Positions 19,924 to 30,185 of a stretch of DNA of 64,000 nucleotides are shown here, piece after piece. The notes beneath the pieces were generated by a model. The model was not told where the DNA came from and searched no databases. It worked only from the letters and a program-made list of their open reading frames with translations. The position numbers were made by a program, and so were the translations under genes. Within the stretch, counting starts at the first letter, position 1, and every line of letters begins with the position of its first letter. The stretch is from Gammaproteobacteria bacterium (GTDB lineage: Bacteria > Pseudomonadota > Gammaproteobacteria > Pseudomonadales > Pseudohongiellaceae): the NCBI GenBank assembly GCA_028818225.1, contig JAPPOG010000004.1, positions 62,001 to 126,000 of the forward strand, given 5' to 3'.

Positions 19924-20529
19924 TTGATGAATAATCGACTCAACGCTTTGCAGGGAATACAAAACATGAATTGGGAAGCCATTGGCGCTATAGGAGAAGT
20001 AGTGGGTGCGATCGCGGTTGTGACCACGCTGATCATACTGTTAATCCAGGTGCGTCAGAACACCAGATCAATGATGGAAGCTAATGAGCTTCAAAAAGCG
20101 GCAGCCATCGATAAGCACGCGGAATCAATTGGCACCTGGCGTAATCTTTTTATTAATGATGAAAATGTCGCAAGCATTTGGATGGCTATTCGAGATGGTC
20201 GCGACGTAAGCGATGTGGATACCCTCAGATTCGATAATATGTGGGTGAATTTTGTGAACATCCAGCGCTCGAATTTCGTGCGTGCAAGCGTAGTCGGAGA
20301 GCCCGGACTGGCAAAACAAGCGGTATTAAGTGTTGCTGTGGAGCTGACAAATTCAGAAAATTTTTTCCAAGGCTGGCAGGTAACCAGGAACTGGCATCAA
20401 TTGGCTTCGCCGGGTTTCGTTGAAGCGGTGGAGGCAGAATATGATGCAATCACAAAACAAGGCTCTAATCACCAAACTCCAGGTAGCTATAAAAGAGGAT
20501 TCCTGGAACCTGCGCCAGGTTTCGATTAA
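19924..20529 (+). CDS. Hypothetical protein with N-terminal TM segment
   Basis: 201 aa; AIGEVVGAIAVVTTLIILLIQVRQNTRSM. Confidence 0.65.
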   Translation: MMNNRLNALQGIQNMNWEAIGAIGEVVGAIAVVTTLIILLIQVRQNTRSMMEANELQKAAAIDKHAESIGTWRNLFINDENVASIWMAIRDGRDVSDVDTLRFDNMWVNFVNIQRSNFVRASVVGEPGLAKQAVLSVAVELTNSENFFQGWQVTRNWHQLASPGFVEAVEAEYDAITKQGSNHQTPGSYKRGFLEPAPGFD

Positions 20530-20566
20530 AGCAGCAGTCTAAGTGCCCAGATGGGAGAAACAGATA

Positions 20567-22051
20567 ATGAAGCGCAGAACATTTTTGGCAAACAGCGGCA
20601 AGTTAAGTCTGGCCCTGTCTTTTCCTCATACGATCAGTAAACAATCATTCGCAGCATCTATGTCCTCTGATTTAACCAGTTTAACGGCGATTGAACTCTC
20701 CACAGCTATTCGCGAGAAAGAATCAAGTTGTGTTGAAGTCATGCAGGCCTATTTAGAGCGTATCCATAAATACAACGGCGTTTACAACGCCATAGTCAGT
20801 TTGCAGGCGGAGGACGATCTACTGGTCCAAGCCAAACAAGCGGATGATGACTTAGCACATGATAACTACCGTGGTTGGATGCATGGCATGCCCCATGCGG
20901 TAAAAGATTTAACAGCGGTGCGAGGCATTCCCTATACCAGTGGATCTCCCATGTATCGGGATCGAATTCCGGATCAGGATAGTGCCATGGTCGCCCGCAT
21001 CCGGGCTGCGGGAGCCATCTTCATAGGTAAAACCAATACTCCTGAGTTTGGTCTGGGATCGCAATCCTATAATCCTGTGTTTGGTGCCACAGGTTGTGCC
21101 TACAACCCTGAGCTCACTTCTGGAGGTAGTAGCGGTGGTGCTGGTTGCGGCTTGGGAACACAGCTGTTGCCGGTCGCCGATGGCAGTGACATGATGGGCT
21201 CACTAAGAAATCCTGGAGCCTTTAACAATGTTATCGGCTATCGTCCGAGTACAAATGTTATGAGTGGGCGTGATGCCGATCCGAGACCTCTTTCCACCTC
21301 TGGTCCAATGGGACGAAATACTGCGGATACGATTCAATTCCTTAGAACTATTGCGGCAAAAGATATAGGCGACTCTTTTAGCCCATTGAATCTTTCTTCG
21401 CAAAAAATTGCCTGGCTTGGTGATCTCGATGGATACCTCGCTTTAGAAAATGGGATCACTCAACTCTGCGAGTCCAGTCTGTCGAACCTATCTACCGCAG
21501 GGGCAAATGTCGAAGCCGTGTTGCCAGACTATGACTTTGACAATTTGTGGTTTAGCTGGACTACTCTGCGCCATCTTGGTCGCTCCAGCATGCAAAGATT
21601 TTACGAAGATCCTGCAACACGAGACATGTTGAAACCAGAGATGATCTGGGAAATCGAGCAATCGCATATTCTTACTGAAGGCGATCGCGCACGAGCCAAT
21701 GCTTATCGAGGTGAGTGGCTGCGAGAACTCAACCGCCTCTTCATGGATTACGATTTGCTCGCTATTCCAACAGCGCAGGTTTTCCCTTATCCGAAAACCA
21801 CAAGCTGGCCCAGGGAGATTGAGGGCAGAGAGATGGATACTTATCATCGCTGGATGGAGATCGTAATACTGGGTAGCCTCGGTGGATTGCCGGTAATTAA
21901 CGTTCCTGTTGGCTTCGATCCGCAAGGCCGACCCATGGGATTACAGATCATGGGCAATTTTGGCGAAGATAGGAAAGTGCTGGAATTTGGTCTCGCCTAT
22001 GATCAGATAACGGACTTTTTGCAGCAGCGGCCTCGTATGGTCGAGGGTTAG
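20567..22051 (+). CDS. Amidase, probable Tat/Sec-exported
   Basis: MKRRTFL leader; AVKDLTAVRG; amidase signature TSGGSSGGAGCGLGTQLLPVADGSDMMGSLRNPGAFNNVIGYRPS. Confidence 0.9.
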   Translation: MKRRTFLANSGKLSLALSFPHTISKQSFAASMSSDLTSLTAIELSTAIREKESSCVEVMQAYLERIHKYNGVYNAIVSLQAEDDLLVQAKQADDDLAHDNYRGWMHGMPHAVKDLTAVRGIPYTSGSPMYRDRIPDQDSAMVARIRAAGAIFIGKTNTPEFGLGSQSYNPVFGATGCAYNPELTSGGSSGGAGCGLGTQLLPVADGSDMMGSLRNPGAFNNVIGYRPSTNVMSGRDADPRPLSTSGPMGRNTADTIQFLRTIAAKDIGDSFSPLNLSSQKIAWLGDLDGYLALENGITQLCESSLSNLSTAGANVEAVLPDYDFDNLWFSWTTLRHLGRSSMQRFYEDPATRDMLKPEMIWEIEQSHILTEGDRARANAYRGEWLRELNRLFMDYDLLAIPTAQVFPYPKTTSWPREIEGREMDTYHRWMEIVILGSLGGLPVINVPVGFDPQGRPMGLQIMGNFGEDRKVLEFGLAYDQITDFLQQRPRMVEG

Positions 22052-22099
22052 AATAGTTTGTATGGAAAAATTCTTAATTTAGGTATCAAGTTTGCTGTT

Positions 22100-23131
22100 A
22101 TGAAGTTTTCCGTAGTCCTATCTCTTGCACTGAGTGTTAGCTTTCCGGTATTTGCGCAAGACTATACTGTCCCCAGAACCGAAAATGGTCATCCTGACTT
22201 GAATGGCAATTGGAATTTCAACGATTCCACCCCTTTTGAAAGACCCGATCGCTATGGCGATCGTGAATTTCTAACTGATGAGGAATTTGCAGCGCGCAAT
22301 GCAAGGCTGGCAACCGGACAGGAGCGCAGGGATGCGAGCGAGGCTGAAGTTTCCGAGCGCATAATGAATGTGCCTACAAATGATACCGGGGCCTATAATT
22401 TATTCTGGTCTTACTATGATGAACCTTATCCCAACGAACGGACTTCGCTCATTGTTTATCCCCCGGACGGAAAAATACCGGCAACGGTAAATGGTATTAT
22501 CACCCAGTTGTCGCCGCCTGGTTCCAATCCCTGTAACTATGGTGGCGTGGTGATTACTGATCGGCCTGTGAGGGTTTCCTGGGGAGGAATTTCATGTGAT
22601 CGGCCGGAAGACTTTGGTCTGGCCTCCCGATGCCTTGCGTTTCCCCAAACATTTCCGCCACATATAAAGGCGAATTCTTACAATAACAATTTGCAGATCT
22701 TGCAAACCAAAGATCACGTCATGATTCGCTCTGAGTTGGGCAATGACCCGCGGATTATTCCACTCGATGGCCGCCCATTTCGTACCGCGGTAATCCCCAG
22801 CTGGACGGGGTCTTCCCGGGGTCATTATGAGGGCGACACACTGGTAGTGGAAACTCGAAATTTCACGGAAAAGTTAGCGAGCCTGTTTTTGCGGACTTTT
22901 TCCTATGGTAGTGCGGAGAACATGGTTTTGACCGAGCGATTTACCCGTGTGGGAGAAAATGCGCTGGATTATGAGTTCACGATTGATGACCCCAGTACCT
23001 TTACCGACAGAATTACGGTAAAAACTAATATGTCTTTACTCGTTGCGCCAATCTATGAGTTTGCCTGCCATGAGGGCAACTATGCTCTCGAAAATATGTT
23101 GCGCGCGGCGCGCATTATCGAGCAGCCATAA
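22100..23131 (+). CDS. Exported protein of unknown function, family X paralog 2
   Basis: PRTENGHPDLNGNWNFNDSTPFERPDRYG...SYNNNLQILQT...EGDTLVVETRNF...YEFACHEGNYALENML. Confidence 0.75.
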   Translation: MKFSVVLSLALSVSFPVFAQDYTVPRTENGHPDLNGNWNFNDSTPFERPDRYGDREFLTDEEFAARNARLATGQERRDASEAEVSERIMNVPTNDTGAYNLFWSYYDEPYPNERTSLIVYPPDGKIPATVNGIITQLSPPGSNPCNYGGVVITDRPVRVSWGGISCDRPEDFGLASRCLAFPQTFPPHIKANSYNNNLQILQTKDHVMIRSELGNDPRIIPLDGRPFRTAVIPSWTGSSRGHYEGDTLVVETRNFTEKLASLFLRTFSYGSAENMVLTERFTRVGENALDYEFTIDDPSTFTDRITVKTNMSLLVAPIYEFACHEGNYALENMLRAARIIEQP

Positions 23132-23155
23132 AATGCTGCATTGCGGAGGATCGAA

Positions 23156-24247
23156 ATGAAAAATATCCTGCTTCTGCTCCTGAGTATGTTGGCAACGAAT
23201 TGTGTAGCGCAGGAAGCGGATTTAAACAGCTTGCGCTTGCCTGATGGCTTTTCTATTTCAATTTACGCAGAGATTGAGAATCCCCGGCAACTGGCACTCG
23301 GAGCTGATAATACGGTTTATGTGGGAACCTTGCGTGGCCGCGTACATGCGATTACCAATGCCAATGGTGATGGTATCAGCGATGGCGTGGTAACGGTCGC
23401 TGAAAGGCTTAACACTCCAAACGGTGTCGCCTATTACAACGGTGATCTATATATCGGTGAAATAGGCCGAATCAGTAAGATAGCGAGCATCGATAACAAA
23501 TTGAGTGGTCCCCAGGCAACTATTACGGTAAACGATTCGCTGCCCAGTCGCCGACATCATGGATTCAAATTTCTTCATATAGGTCCTGATGAGAAAATTT
23601 ACCTGCCTGTGGGTGCGCCATGTAACGTATGTGAGGAGGAGGAAATTTTCGCTACGATACTGAACATGGATCTGGATGGTAGTGATTTACAAATTGTAGC
23701 CAGCGGTATTAGAAATACGGTTGGATTCGATTTTCATCCGCAATCAGGCGAGCTCTGGTTCACTGATAATGGTCGCGATATGCTGGGTGACGATTTACCT
23801 GCTTGCGAAATAAACCGAATCAGCAGTGTGGGCCAGCATTTCGGTTTTCCTTACATCCACCAGGGGGACTTACCCGACCCCCGGTTTGGTGATGGTCACG
23901 ATCCAGCAGATTACACGGCGCCTGTGCTCAAGCTTGGAGCCCATGTCGCTCCTTTGGGACTGGCTTTTTACCGAGGCGATATGTTTCCGGCAGACTTCGG
24001 GAATACCGTATTCTGGGCGGAACATGGTTCCTGGAATCGCTCTCGCAAAAGTGGTTATCGGGTGATGATGGGGCGGGTTAGTAATGACAATACATCGATA
24101 ACTTCGAATTCACCCTTTGTTGAAGGATGGTTGCAGGGACAAAGCAACTGGGGTCGTCCGGTTGATATCTTAAACATGCCGGATGGTTCGGTTCTAATCT
24201 CTGATGATATGGCCAATGTAATCTATCGGGTCACTTACGATGGGTAA
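23156..24247 (+). CDS. PQQ-dependent sugar dehydrogenase/sorbosone dehydrogenase-like
   Basis: LRLPDGFSISIYAEIENPRQLALG; WAEHGSWNRSRKSGYRV; GRPVDILNMPDGSVLISDD. Confidence 0.85.
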   Translation: MKNILLLLLSMLATNCVAQEADLNSLRLPDGFSISIYAEIENPRQLALGADNTVYVGTLRGRVHAITNANGDGISDGVVTVAERLNTPNGVAYYNGDLYIGEIGRISKIASIDNKLSGPQATITVNDSLPSRRHHGFKFLHIGPDEKIYLPVGAPCNVCEEEEIFATILNMDLDGSDLQIVASGIRNTVGFDFHPQSGELWFTDNGRDMLGDDLPACEINRISSVGQHFGFPYIHQGDLPDPRFGDGHDPADYTAPVLKLGAHVAPLGLAFYRGDMFPADFGNTVFWAEHGSWNRSRKSGYRVMMGRVSNDNTSITSNSPFVEGWLQGQSNWGRPVDILNMPDGSVLISDDMANVIYRVTYDG

Positions 24248-24257
24248 GGAGCACTTT

Positions 24258-25241
24258 ATGAATATGACAAAAGTGCTTACCGTTGTTAGCGGCCTGGCTT
24301 TGCTCCTGGCCGTTGAAAGTGCGGCACAGAATGGCAATGCCTTTCGAAATCCAGAAGTCGAAATTCCGCCAGCAAGCGATCGACCGGCAGGTGTTATCGA
24401 AGTCGAAGCAATCTTTGATGGTTATTCGGTTAATTACGTCAATGACATTGTGTATGCCAGTTACGACGAGCGCGATGTGGTTTTGAATTTATTAATTCCC
24501 AGCGTTGAATCTCCACAAGCTTACCCACTAATAATGTTTGTCCAGGGCTCCGCATGGTTGCCGCAAAATGTTTACAGAACGCTGCCAGTTTTCGTTGACC
24601 TGGCCAGGTCCGGTTACGTTATTGCCAGCATTGAGTATCGCCATTCCAGGGAAGCGATTGCTCCGGCTCAGGCCCAGGATGTAAAAGCAGCGATTCGGTT
24701 TATGCGAGCCAATGCGGAGCAATACAATATAGATACAGAGAGAGTTGCCGTGATGGGAACCTCATCTGGCGGACATCTTGCTGCATTAGTTGGTACCAGT
24801 GCTGGAGAGTCGGCATTTTTAACTAATGATAATAGAGATCAGCCGAGCAGTGTTCAGGCGGTAGTAGATTTTTTTGGTCCAACTGACTTTCGCCAGATGG
24901 ATGACCACCCAAGTCAGATAACCCATAACAACCCGAACTCACCGGAATCCCTTGTGGTTGGTGGGCCAATTCAGGAAGCGGAGCAGGAGGCAGCCGTAAG
25001 CGCTTACAATCCAATAACTTACATTTCTCCCGATAAAGAAATTCCCCCCTTTCTCATTGTTCATGGGGATGTTGATCCACTGGTACCTTTTAATCAAAGT
25101 GTTCTGCTGTACGAGGCCCTGAAAGAGGCTGGTAAGAAGGTAACATTCTATCGAGTAAATGGTGGTGGGCACGGCCCAGGCATTTTTTCTCATGAGATGA
25201 TGGATATCGTAAAAGATTTTCTCGATCAACATCTAAATTAG
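24258..25241 (+). CDS. Alpha/beta hydrolase, exported (esterase/lipase-like)
   Basis: VAVMGTSSGGHLAALVGTS; HGDVDPLVPFNQS; GGGHGPG. Confidence 0.88.
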   Translation: MNMTKVLTVVSGLALLLAVESAAQNGNAFRNPEVEIPPASDRPAGVIEVEAIFDGYSVNYVNDIVYASYDERDVVLNLLIPSVESPQAYPLIMFVQGSAWLPQNVYRTLPVFVDLARSGYVIASIEYRHSREAIAPAQAQDVKAAIRFMRANAEQYNIDTERVAVMGTSSGGHLAALVGTSAGESAFLTNDNRDQPSSVQAVVDFFGPTDFRQMDDHPSQITHNNPNSPESLVVGGPIQEAEQEAAVSAYNPITYISPDKEIPPFLIVHGDVDPLVPFNQSVLLYEALKEAGKKVTFYRVNGGGHGPGIFSHEMMDIVKDFLDQHLN

Positions 25242-25262
25242 TAGCCAGCGGCAACGAGAGCC

Positions 25263-26674
25263 ATGTTTAGTTCAACGACTACGATCCCAAGCTGGTTCTT
25301 TGTTCTTCTGCTACTCATTACCATTTATGCAGTAGTGATGAGTGCGCTTATTCCAAGTGTGCGCTGGTATTTTCGCCGTCGTCTCAATAAGGCAGTAGAT
25401 AAGTTAAACACCAGCTTACAAATCAAAGTACGGCCGTTTCAGCGCACTAAAAGACAGGTACTAATCGATCAATTACTTTTCGATCAGGACATTCTTGCCA
25501 TGATCGAGTCACAAGCGCAGGAGGAAAACGTACCGCGGGAAGTTTTGCAGCAACAGGTTAAGGGCTATGCCAAAGAAATCGTTCCTTCATTCAACGCCTA
25601 TGTTTATGACCGGGTAGGATACTGGTTGTCCAAAAAAGTTGCGCGATTTATCTATAGAGTGCGGGTAGCTGCGCCGCCGATCAAAAACAATTGCAGGCGG
25701 TAGAACCCGAAGCAACTGTCGTGTTCGTCATGAATCATCGCAGTAATATGGACTATGTGCTCATCAGTTATCTGGTAGCGGAAAGAGTTGCGCTTTCCTA
25801 TGCGGCCGGTGAATGGGCGCGGGTATTTCCGCTGGAGTCATTGATACGTGCACTGGGTGCATTTTTCGTGCGCCGAGATTCCCGTAATCCGCTCTATCGG
25901 AAAGTGCTCGAGCGCTACGTCAATATGGCAACCCAGAATGGCGTGTGCCAGGCGGTTTTCCTGGAAGGAGGGTTGAGTCGTGACGGCGCATTAGCCGACC
26001 CCAAGATTGGATTTCTCGACTATATGCTGCGTCAGTACGACTATAAATCAGATCGGAACATAGTCTTCGTTCCGGTAGGTATAAATTATGACCATGTGCT
26101 TGAGGACGAGAATCTGATCGACTGGGACAATAAATCAAAGCGACTGAGTAAAGGTCAGCATTTCGGAAAATTCTGGCGCTGGCTGAGGCAAAATCTTTTT
26201 GTTTCGTCCCGAACTCGCTGGCAGCGCTTTGGTTACGCCAGTGTAAATTTTGGTTTACCTATTTCCATGCGTGAATACTGTGAAAATAATACTGTGGACT
26301 TTAAGCACTCGGACAAGGAAGAGCGTATTCCCAAAGTATTCGAATTAGCTAACGAATTAATGGATGCATTAAGGTTTGTACTTCCCATTTTGCCAGTACC
26401 TGTGATTGCTGCTGTATTTGCGAGCTCGGAGAGAAAATAGATGACATTGTTGGAAGTAGTGAGCGAATGTGACACAGTAATTGACAAAATGATTAGTCGC
26501 GGAGCGGCCATGAAAGAGGAGGAAAAACCGCGACACAAGACACTGGTAAACAGTCTCGATTTACTGAGAGAAAGGAATATTCTGCTGGAAGAGAGGGACC
26601 GTTATTCAATAAATCCTGAACAATCCGCGTTAATAGATTATTACGCTAACTCAATCGAACATTGGTGGAAATAA
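25263..26674 (+). pseudogene. PlsB-like glycerol-3-phosphate/lysophospholipid acyltransferase, one frameshift and one in-frame TAG
   Basis: Fragments 25263..25703, 25691..26440, 26441..26674; NHRSNMDYVL and FLEGGLSRDG motifs; the last fragment continues in frame after TAG 26438-26440. Confidence 0.75.
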
Positions 26675-26690
26675 AAGCTTGGTAGGCTTT

Positions 26691-26885
26691 CTAGAGTTCA
26701 CGCTCCCAGATACAACACTGGCACTTGCACAAGGGATGGTCAATATGCCGGGGGCCAGCCAGGTATTGCTGCCGTGCGAGCCTGAAAGTTTTGTAGCGGT
26801 GGTAGAACACACAGGCTACCAGGCAGGGAGCAATGATAAGTGCGGGGATTGTGACTGAGAATGCGAGGATCACCTGCCAAGTCAT
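26691..26885 (-). CDS. Small membrane protein with C-terminal Cys cluster
   Basis: MTWQVILAFSVTIPALIIAPCLVACVFYHRYKTFRLARQQYLAGPRHIDHPLCKCQCCIWEREL. Confidence 0.5.
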   Translation of the reverse strand: MTWQVILAFSVTIPALIIAPCLVACVFYHRYKTFRLARQQYLAGPRHIDHPLCKCQCCIWEREL

Positions 26886-27141
26886 AGTTAATCATCCTTT
26901 GTGATGGATTCCTGATACTGCTTTTCTCAGGGGGATGCGTAATCCATAGTACATATCAGCTGGAACGTATGGTTAAAAAGATTGACTCGCGAGAAGCAAC
27001 ATAATTCTCGAGTCATGTTCATATAGTCGTTGTTTCGGTATTGGACTTTAACCAGAATCCTGACGCTGATAGAGTAAGTTTTACCTTATTTGGACTTTCT
27101 AAAGCGTATTAATTGACTACTAAAAAAACAAGGAGCTTAAA

Positions 27142-28131
27142 ATGCGCGCATTCAAGTTGACTTTACCTGCGCTCACCCTGGCTGTCCTGGCGCTGATACT
27201 GCCTGTTCAAGCTCAGCAAGATCTTCCTTTTGTGTCTGAAGCTCAGTTCGAAGAATGGCTGGAAACTCTGAATAATTGGGGTCGTTGGGGTCCAGGTGAT
27301 GAGATTGGTACCTTGAACCTGATTACGCCGGAAAAGCGCAAACAAGCTGCAGCACTTGTTCAGAATGGCGTGACAGTTTCCCTGGCCCGCAATTTGGACA
27401 ATGTTGAAAGTATTGATAATCCCTGTCCCGTAGATTGGGAAATGGCAAATGCTTCTCCAGGTGGCGCCAGTGATCGTATCGCTTTTCGTTGTATTCATGG
27501 TCCTGGAGTCACTCACATCGATGGCTACGGTCATCGCTTCTTCGACGGCAAGATGTGGAATGGTGTCGACATGGAACATACGGTCACCATGGAGGAAGGG
27601 GCGCTGATAAATGCGGTACTTAACATGAAAGACGGCATCATAACCCGGGGCGTGTTATACGATATTCCCCGGCTTAAAGGGGTGGATTTCCTGCCGGCTG
27701 GCTATCGAGTAACCGTAGCGGACCTGGAAGCCTGGGAAGCGATGTCCGGAGCTAAAATCGGACCGGGGGATGCAATGCTTTTTCGCTGGGGTCGTTGGGT
27801 TAAAAGGGAAGTAGAAGGCCCCTTTGACACCTGGGATGAAGCCGCAGGATTAGATAACAATGTGATTCCCTGGCTACGAGAGAGAGATGTAGCAATCATT
27901 GGTTGGGAAACTCCGGGATATACACCACGACCAGAAGGTGATTTACCAACCCTTGCTTTACACGACTTTGCGCTCACAATGTTAGGTATCCCCTTGATTG
28001 ATCGTGCCGATCTGGATGCATTGGCGGCCATGGCGACTGAGCAGAATCGCTGGGAATTTATGTTAACCATCGCGCCTCTTCCCATACCGAATGGAACTGG
28101 TTCGCCGGTAAATCCTATTGCTGCGTTTTAG
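27142..28131 (+). CDS. Cyclase family protein (kynurenine formamidase-like), exported
   Basis: Signal peptide; NNWGRWGPGDEIGTLNLITPEKR; HGPGVTHIDGYGH. Confidence 0.87.
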   Translation: MRAFKLTLPALTLAVLALILPVQAQQDLPFVSEAQFEEWLETLNNWGRWGPGDEIGTLNLITPEKRKQAAALVQNGVTVSLARNLDNVESIDNPCPVDWEMANASPGGASDRIAFRCIHGPGVTHIDGYGHRFFDGKMWNGVDMEHTVTMEEGALINAVLNMKDGIITRGVLYDIPRLKGVDFLPAGYRVTVADLEAWEAMSGAKIGPGDAMLFRWGRWVKREVEGPFDTWDEAAGLDNNVIPWLRERDVAIIGWETPGYTPRPEGDLPTLALHDFALTMLGIPLIDRADLDALAAMATEQNRWEFMLTIAPLPIPNGTGSPVNPIAAF

Positions 28132-28142
28132 TGGAGTGAGTC

Positions 28143-29123
28143 ATGACATCTACGCGTAGAGATTTTATAAAGACTGCCGGCATGGCGGTGGCAACGGCCA
28201 AATCACTAAAACCCAGGATGGTAATGGCGCAGCCGTCTGTCAAAATCGTACAAACCGATGTGCTGGAAATCGCTTATGAAGAGCACGGTCCGAGCGACGG
28301 CTTTCCAATCATTCTTGTCCATGGCTTTCCCTATGATGTTCGTTCCTTTGATGGCGTTCCACCATCTCTCGTTGATGCTGGCTATCGCGTATTACTGCCG
28401 TATATAAGAGGCTATGGTCAAACCAGGTTTCTGGATTTAGCGGCGCCGCGCATGGCAGAGCAGGCAGCTATTGCGCAAGACCTGATCGATTTTGCTGACG
28501 CTTTAGGGATCGATCGATTCGCGGCAGCTGGTTTTGATTGGGGCAATCGCGCCATTTGTATTGCAGCTATATTGAATCCTGACCGTGTTACTGCACAGGT
28601 GGCCTGCGGGGGTTATTCCGTGCAGGACACCATTACCCCGGGAGGTCCAGCGCCGGCCCGATTTGAAGCGCTGCTCTGGTATCAATGGTATCTGAATACT
28701 GAGCGAGGAATTCGCGGCTTAACAGAAAATCGGCATGACATTATTCGTTATCTCTGGGACACCTGGTCGCCAGCCTGGAATTACAGTGATGAGGATTATG
28801 CGCGTTCGGCGCCGTCTTTTGATAATCCGGATTTCGTCGATATTTGCGTACATTCCTACCGTCATCGTCATGTTAATGCGCCAGGAGAACAACGATTTCT
28901 CGAAGTGGAACGGCGCCTGGCAGAACGGCCACGAATCACAACACCAGCAATAGTATTGAGGGCAGCGCAAAGTGGATTCGGTCCACCTTCAGCGGATCCG
29001 TCTGGAGATCAAGCAAGATTCTCTAACTTGCGAGGTCGCAGGATTGTTGAGGGAGCGGGACATGACTTACCAGCACATAGGCCGGACGCAGTCGCCGATG
29101 CCTTGTTGGAGTTGCTTGCTTAA
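28143..29123 (+). CDS. Alpha/beta hydrolase, epoxide-hydrolase/haloalkane-dehalogenase-like, Tat-type leader
   Basis: TSTRRDFIKTAG; LVHGFPYDVRSFDG; AAGFDWGNRA; GAGHDLPAHRPDAV. Confidence 0.88.
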   Translation: MTSTRRDFIKTAGMAVATAKSLKPRMVMAQPSVKIVQTDVLEIAYEEHGPSDGFPIILVHGFPYDVRSFDGVPPSLVDAGYRVLLPYIRGYGQTRFLDLAAPRMAEQAAIAQDLIDFADALGIDRFAAAGFDWGNRAICIAAILNPDRVTAQVACGGYSVQDTITPGGPAPARFEALLWYQWYLNTERGIRGLTENRHDIIRYLWDTWSPAWNYSDEDYARSAPSFDNPDFVDICVHSYRHRHVNAPGEQRFLEVERRLAERPRITTPAIVLRAAQSGFGPPSADPSGDQARFSNLRGRRIVEGAGHDLPAHRPDAVADALLELLA

Positions 29124-29149
29124 GGAGCGAATTGGCAGTCGCGTAATTA

Positions 29150-30031
29150 CTAACTCGCGATGGCAAAATGGGTTGACGGATCACTGCTTTCAATCGTTGC
29201 ATTAATCAAGCGATTTAAAAGCCTCAGATCATGGGCTTTCATATCTGTGAATTGGCAGCGCACGATTGTGACGTCGTGATCATGATCAAATGCTGCGCCA
29301 ACTATCTGAGCCTGACATTGAATTATGTCATCGCCTGGTAGGCGAATGCGCAGGGCATCGATATATTCAATATCGCTCAGCTTATCTGCCATCTCCTGAC
29401 CGAGCTGAATCTTTGCGCCAGTCTTGGAGATATCAATTATGGCCCCCTGTACTCGAACATTTTCTGATGAGCAAAGAATAACGGGGATAGTCTTGCCGGA
29501 TGACACATCAACACGAACTGCTTTACGTTGTTGAGAAATTCTAATTTCATCGGGAAGGCGAATCTGACATTCAAGCAGTGATTTATTGGTTGTAATGTCT
29601 CCGGTTGATGTTGCCGGCGCAGCATTAAATACTATTGACATGCCGCCGCATTGAGCCCGAAACAAAATTGAATTGTGACTAGCCTGGTTAGAGTTCATGA
29701 TTTCGCTGTCGATACCAAATGTCCCGTTTGCAGGATCGATCGACATGAGCGTAATGGGTTTGGAGGAAACATGATTTTTTGCAATCGACAAGTAGGAGAA
29801 ATTCCACTTATGCAAAAGAGCCATATTTAGCAGCTCTAAGATCTCTCTGGTTGAGAAGATATTTCCTTCTTTGAGTGTTAGCGCAGACATTATTGACTCC
29901 AATCGTTTCTTCTTCCCCGTCCCTTCTGCGTGAAGCATTAAAGGAAGGCAAGGATAGTGGATATGGAAATCTAAAAAGCGCACGAGTTCACATTCTTGTG
30001 CAGCAATGTGTAAAAACACCGATTGGATCAC
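29150..30031 (-). CDS. PilZ-domain (YcgR-like) protein; likely start near 29890
   Basis: RxxxR-like QQRKAVRV followed by DISKTGAKIQLG. Confidence 0.75.
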   Translation of the reverse strand: MIQSVFLHIAAQECELVRFLDFHIHYPCLPLMLHAEGTGKKKRLESIMSALTLKEGNIFSTREILELLNMALLHKWNFSYLSIAKNHVSSKPITLMSIDPANGTFGIDSEIMNSNQASHNSILFRAQCGGMSIVFNAAPATSTGDITTNKSLLECQIRLPDEIRISQQRKAVRVDVSSGKTIPVILCSSENVRVQGAIIDISKTGAKIQLGQEMADKLSDIEYIDALRIRLPGDDIIQCQAQIVGAAFDHDHDVTIVRCQFTDMKAHDLRLLNRLINATIESSDPSTHFAIAS

Positions 30032-30185
30032 ATTATGGGATGGTTAAGGGACTGAAGGGTGGACTGATACTAGTTAAAAGCGTGATCTTTTCCACAGTAT
30101 TCCTTCAGGCATTCCTGCGCGGTGAGGTGCAAGTGCGCTGAGGTCCAGCTAGCCGTAAGGGATAGTCCGCCAGCTGGAAAAGCAA

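Noticed and set aside
27000-27040. Imperfect inverted repeat gactcgcgag...ctcgagtc upstream of the cyclase gene
   Set aside because: Imperfect arms, no T-run, no clear functional context
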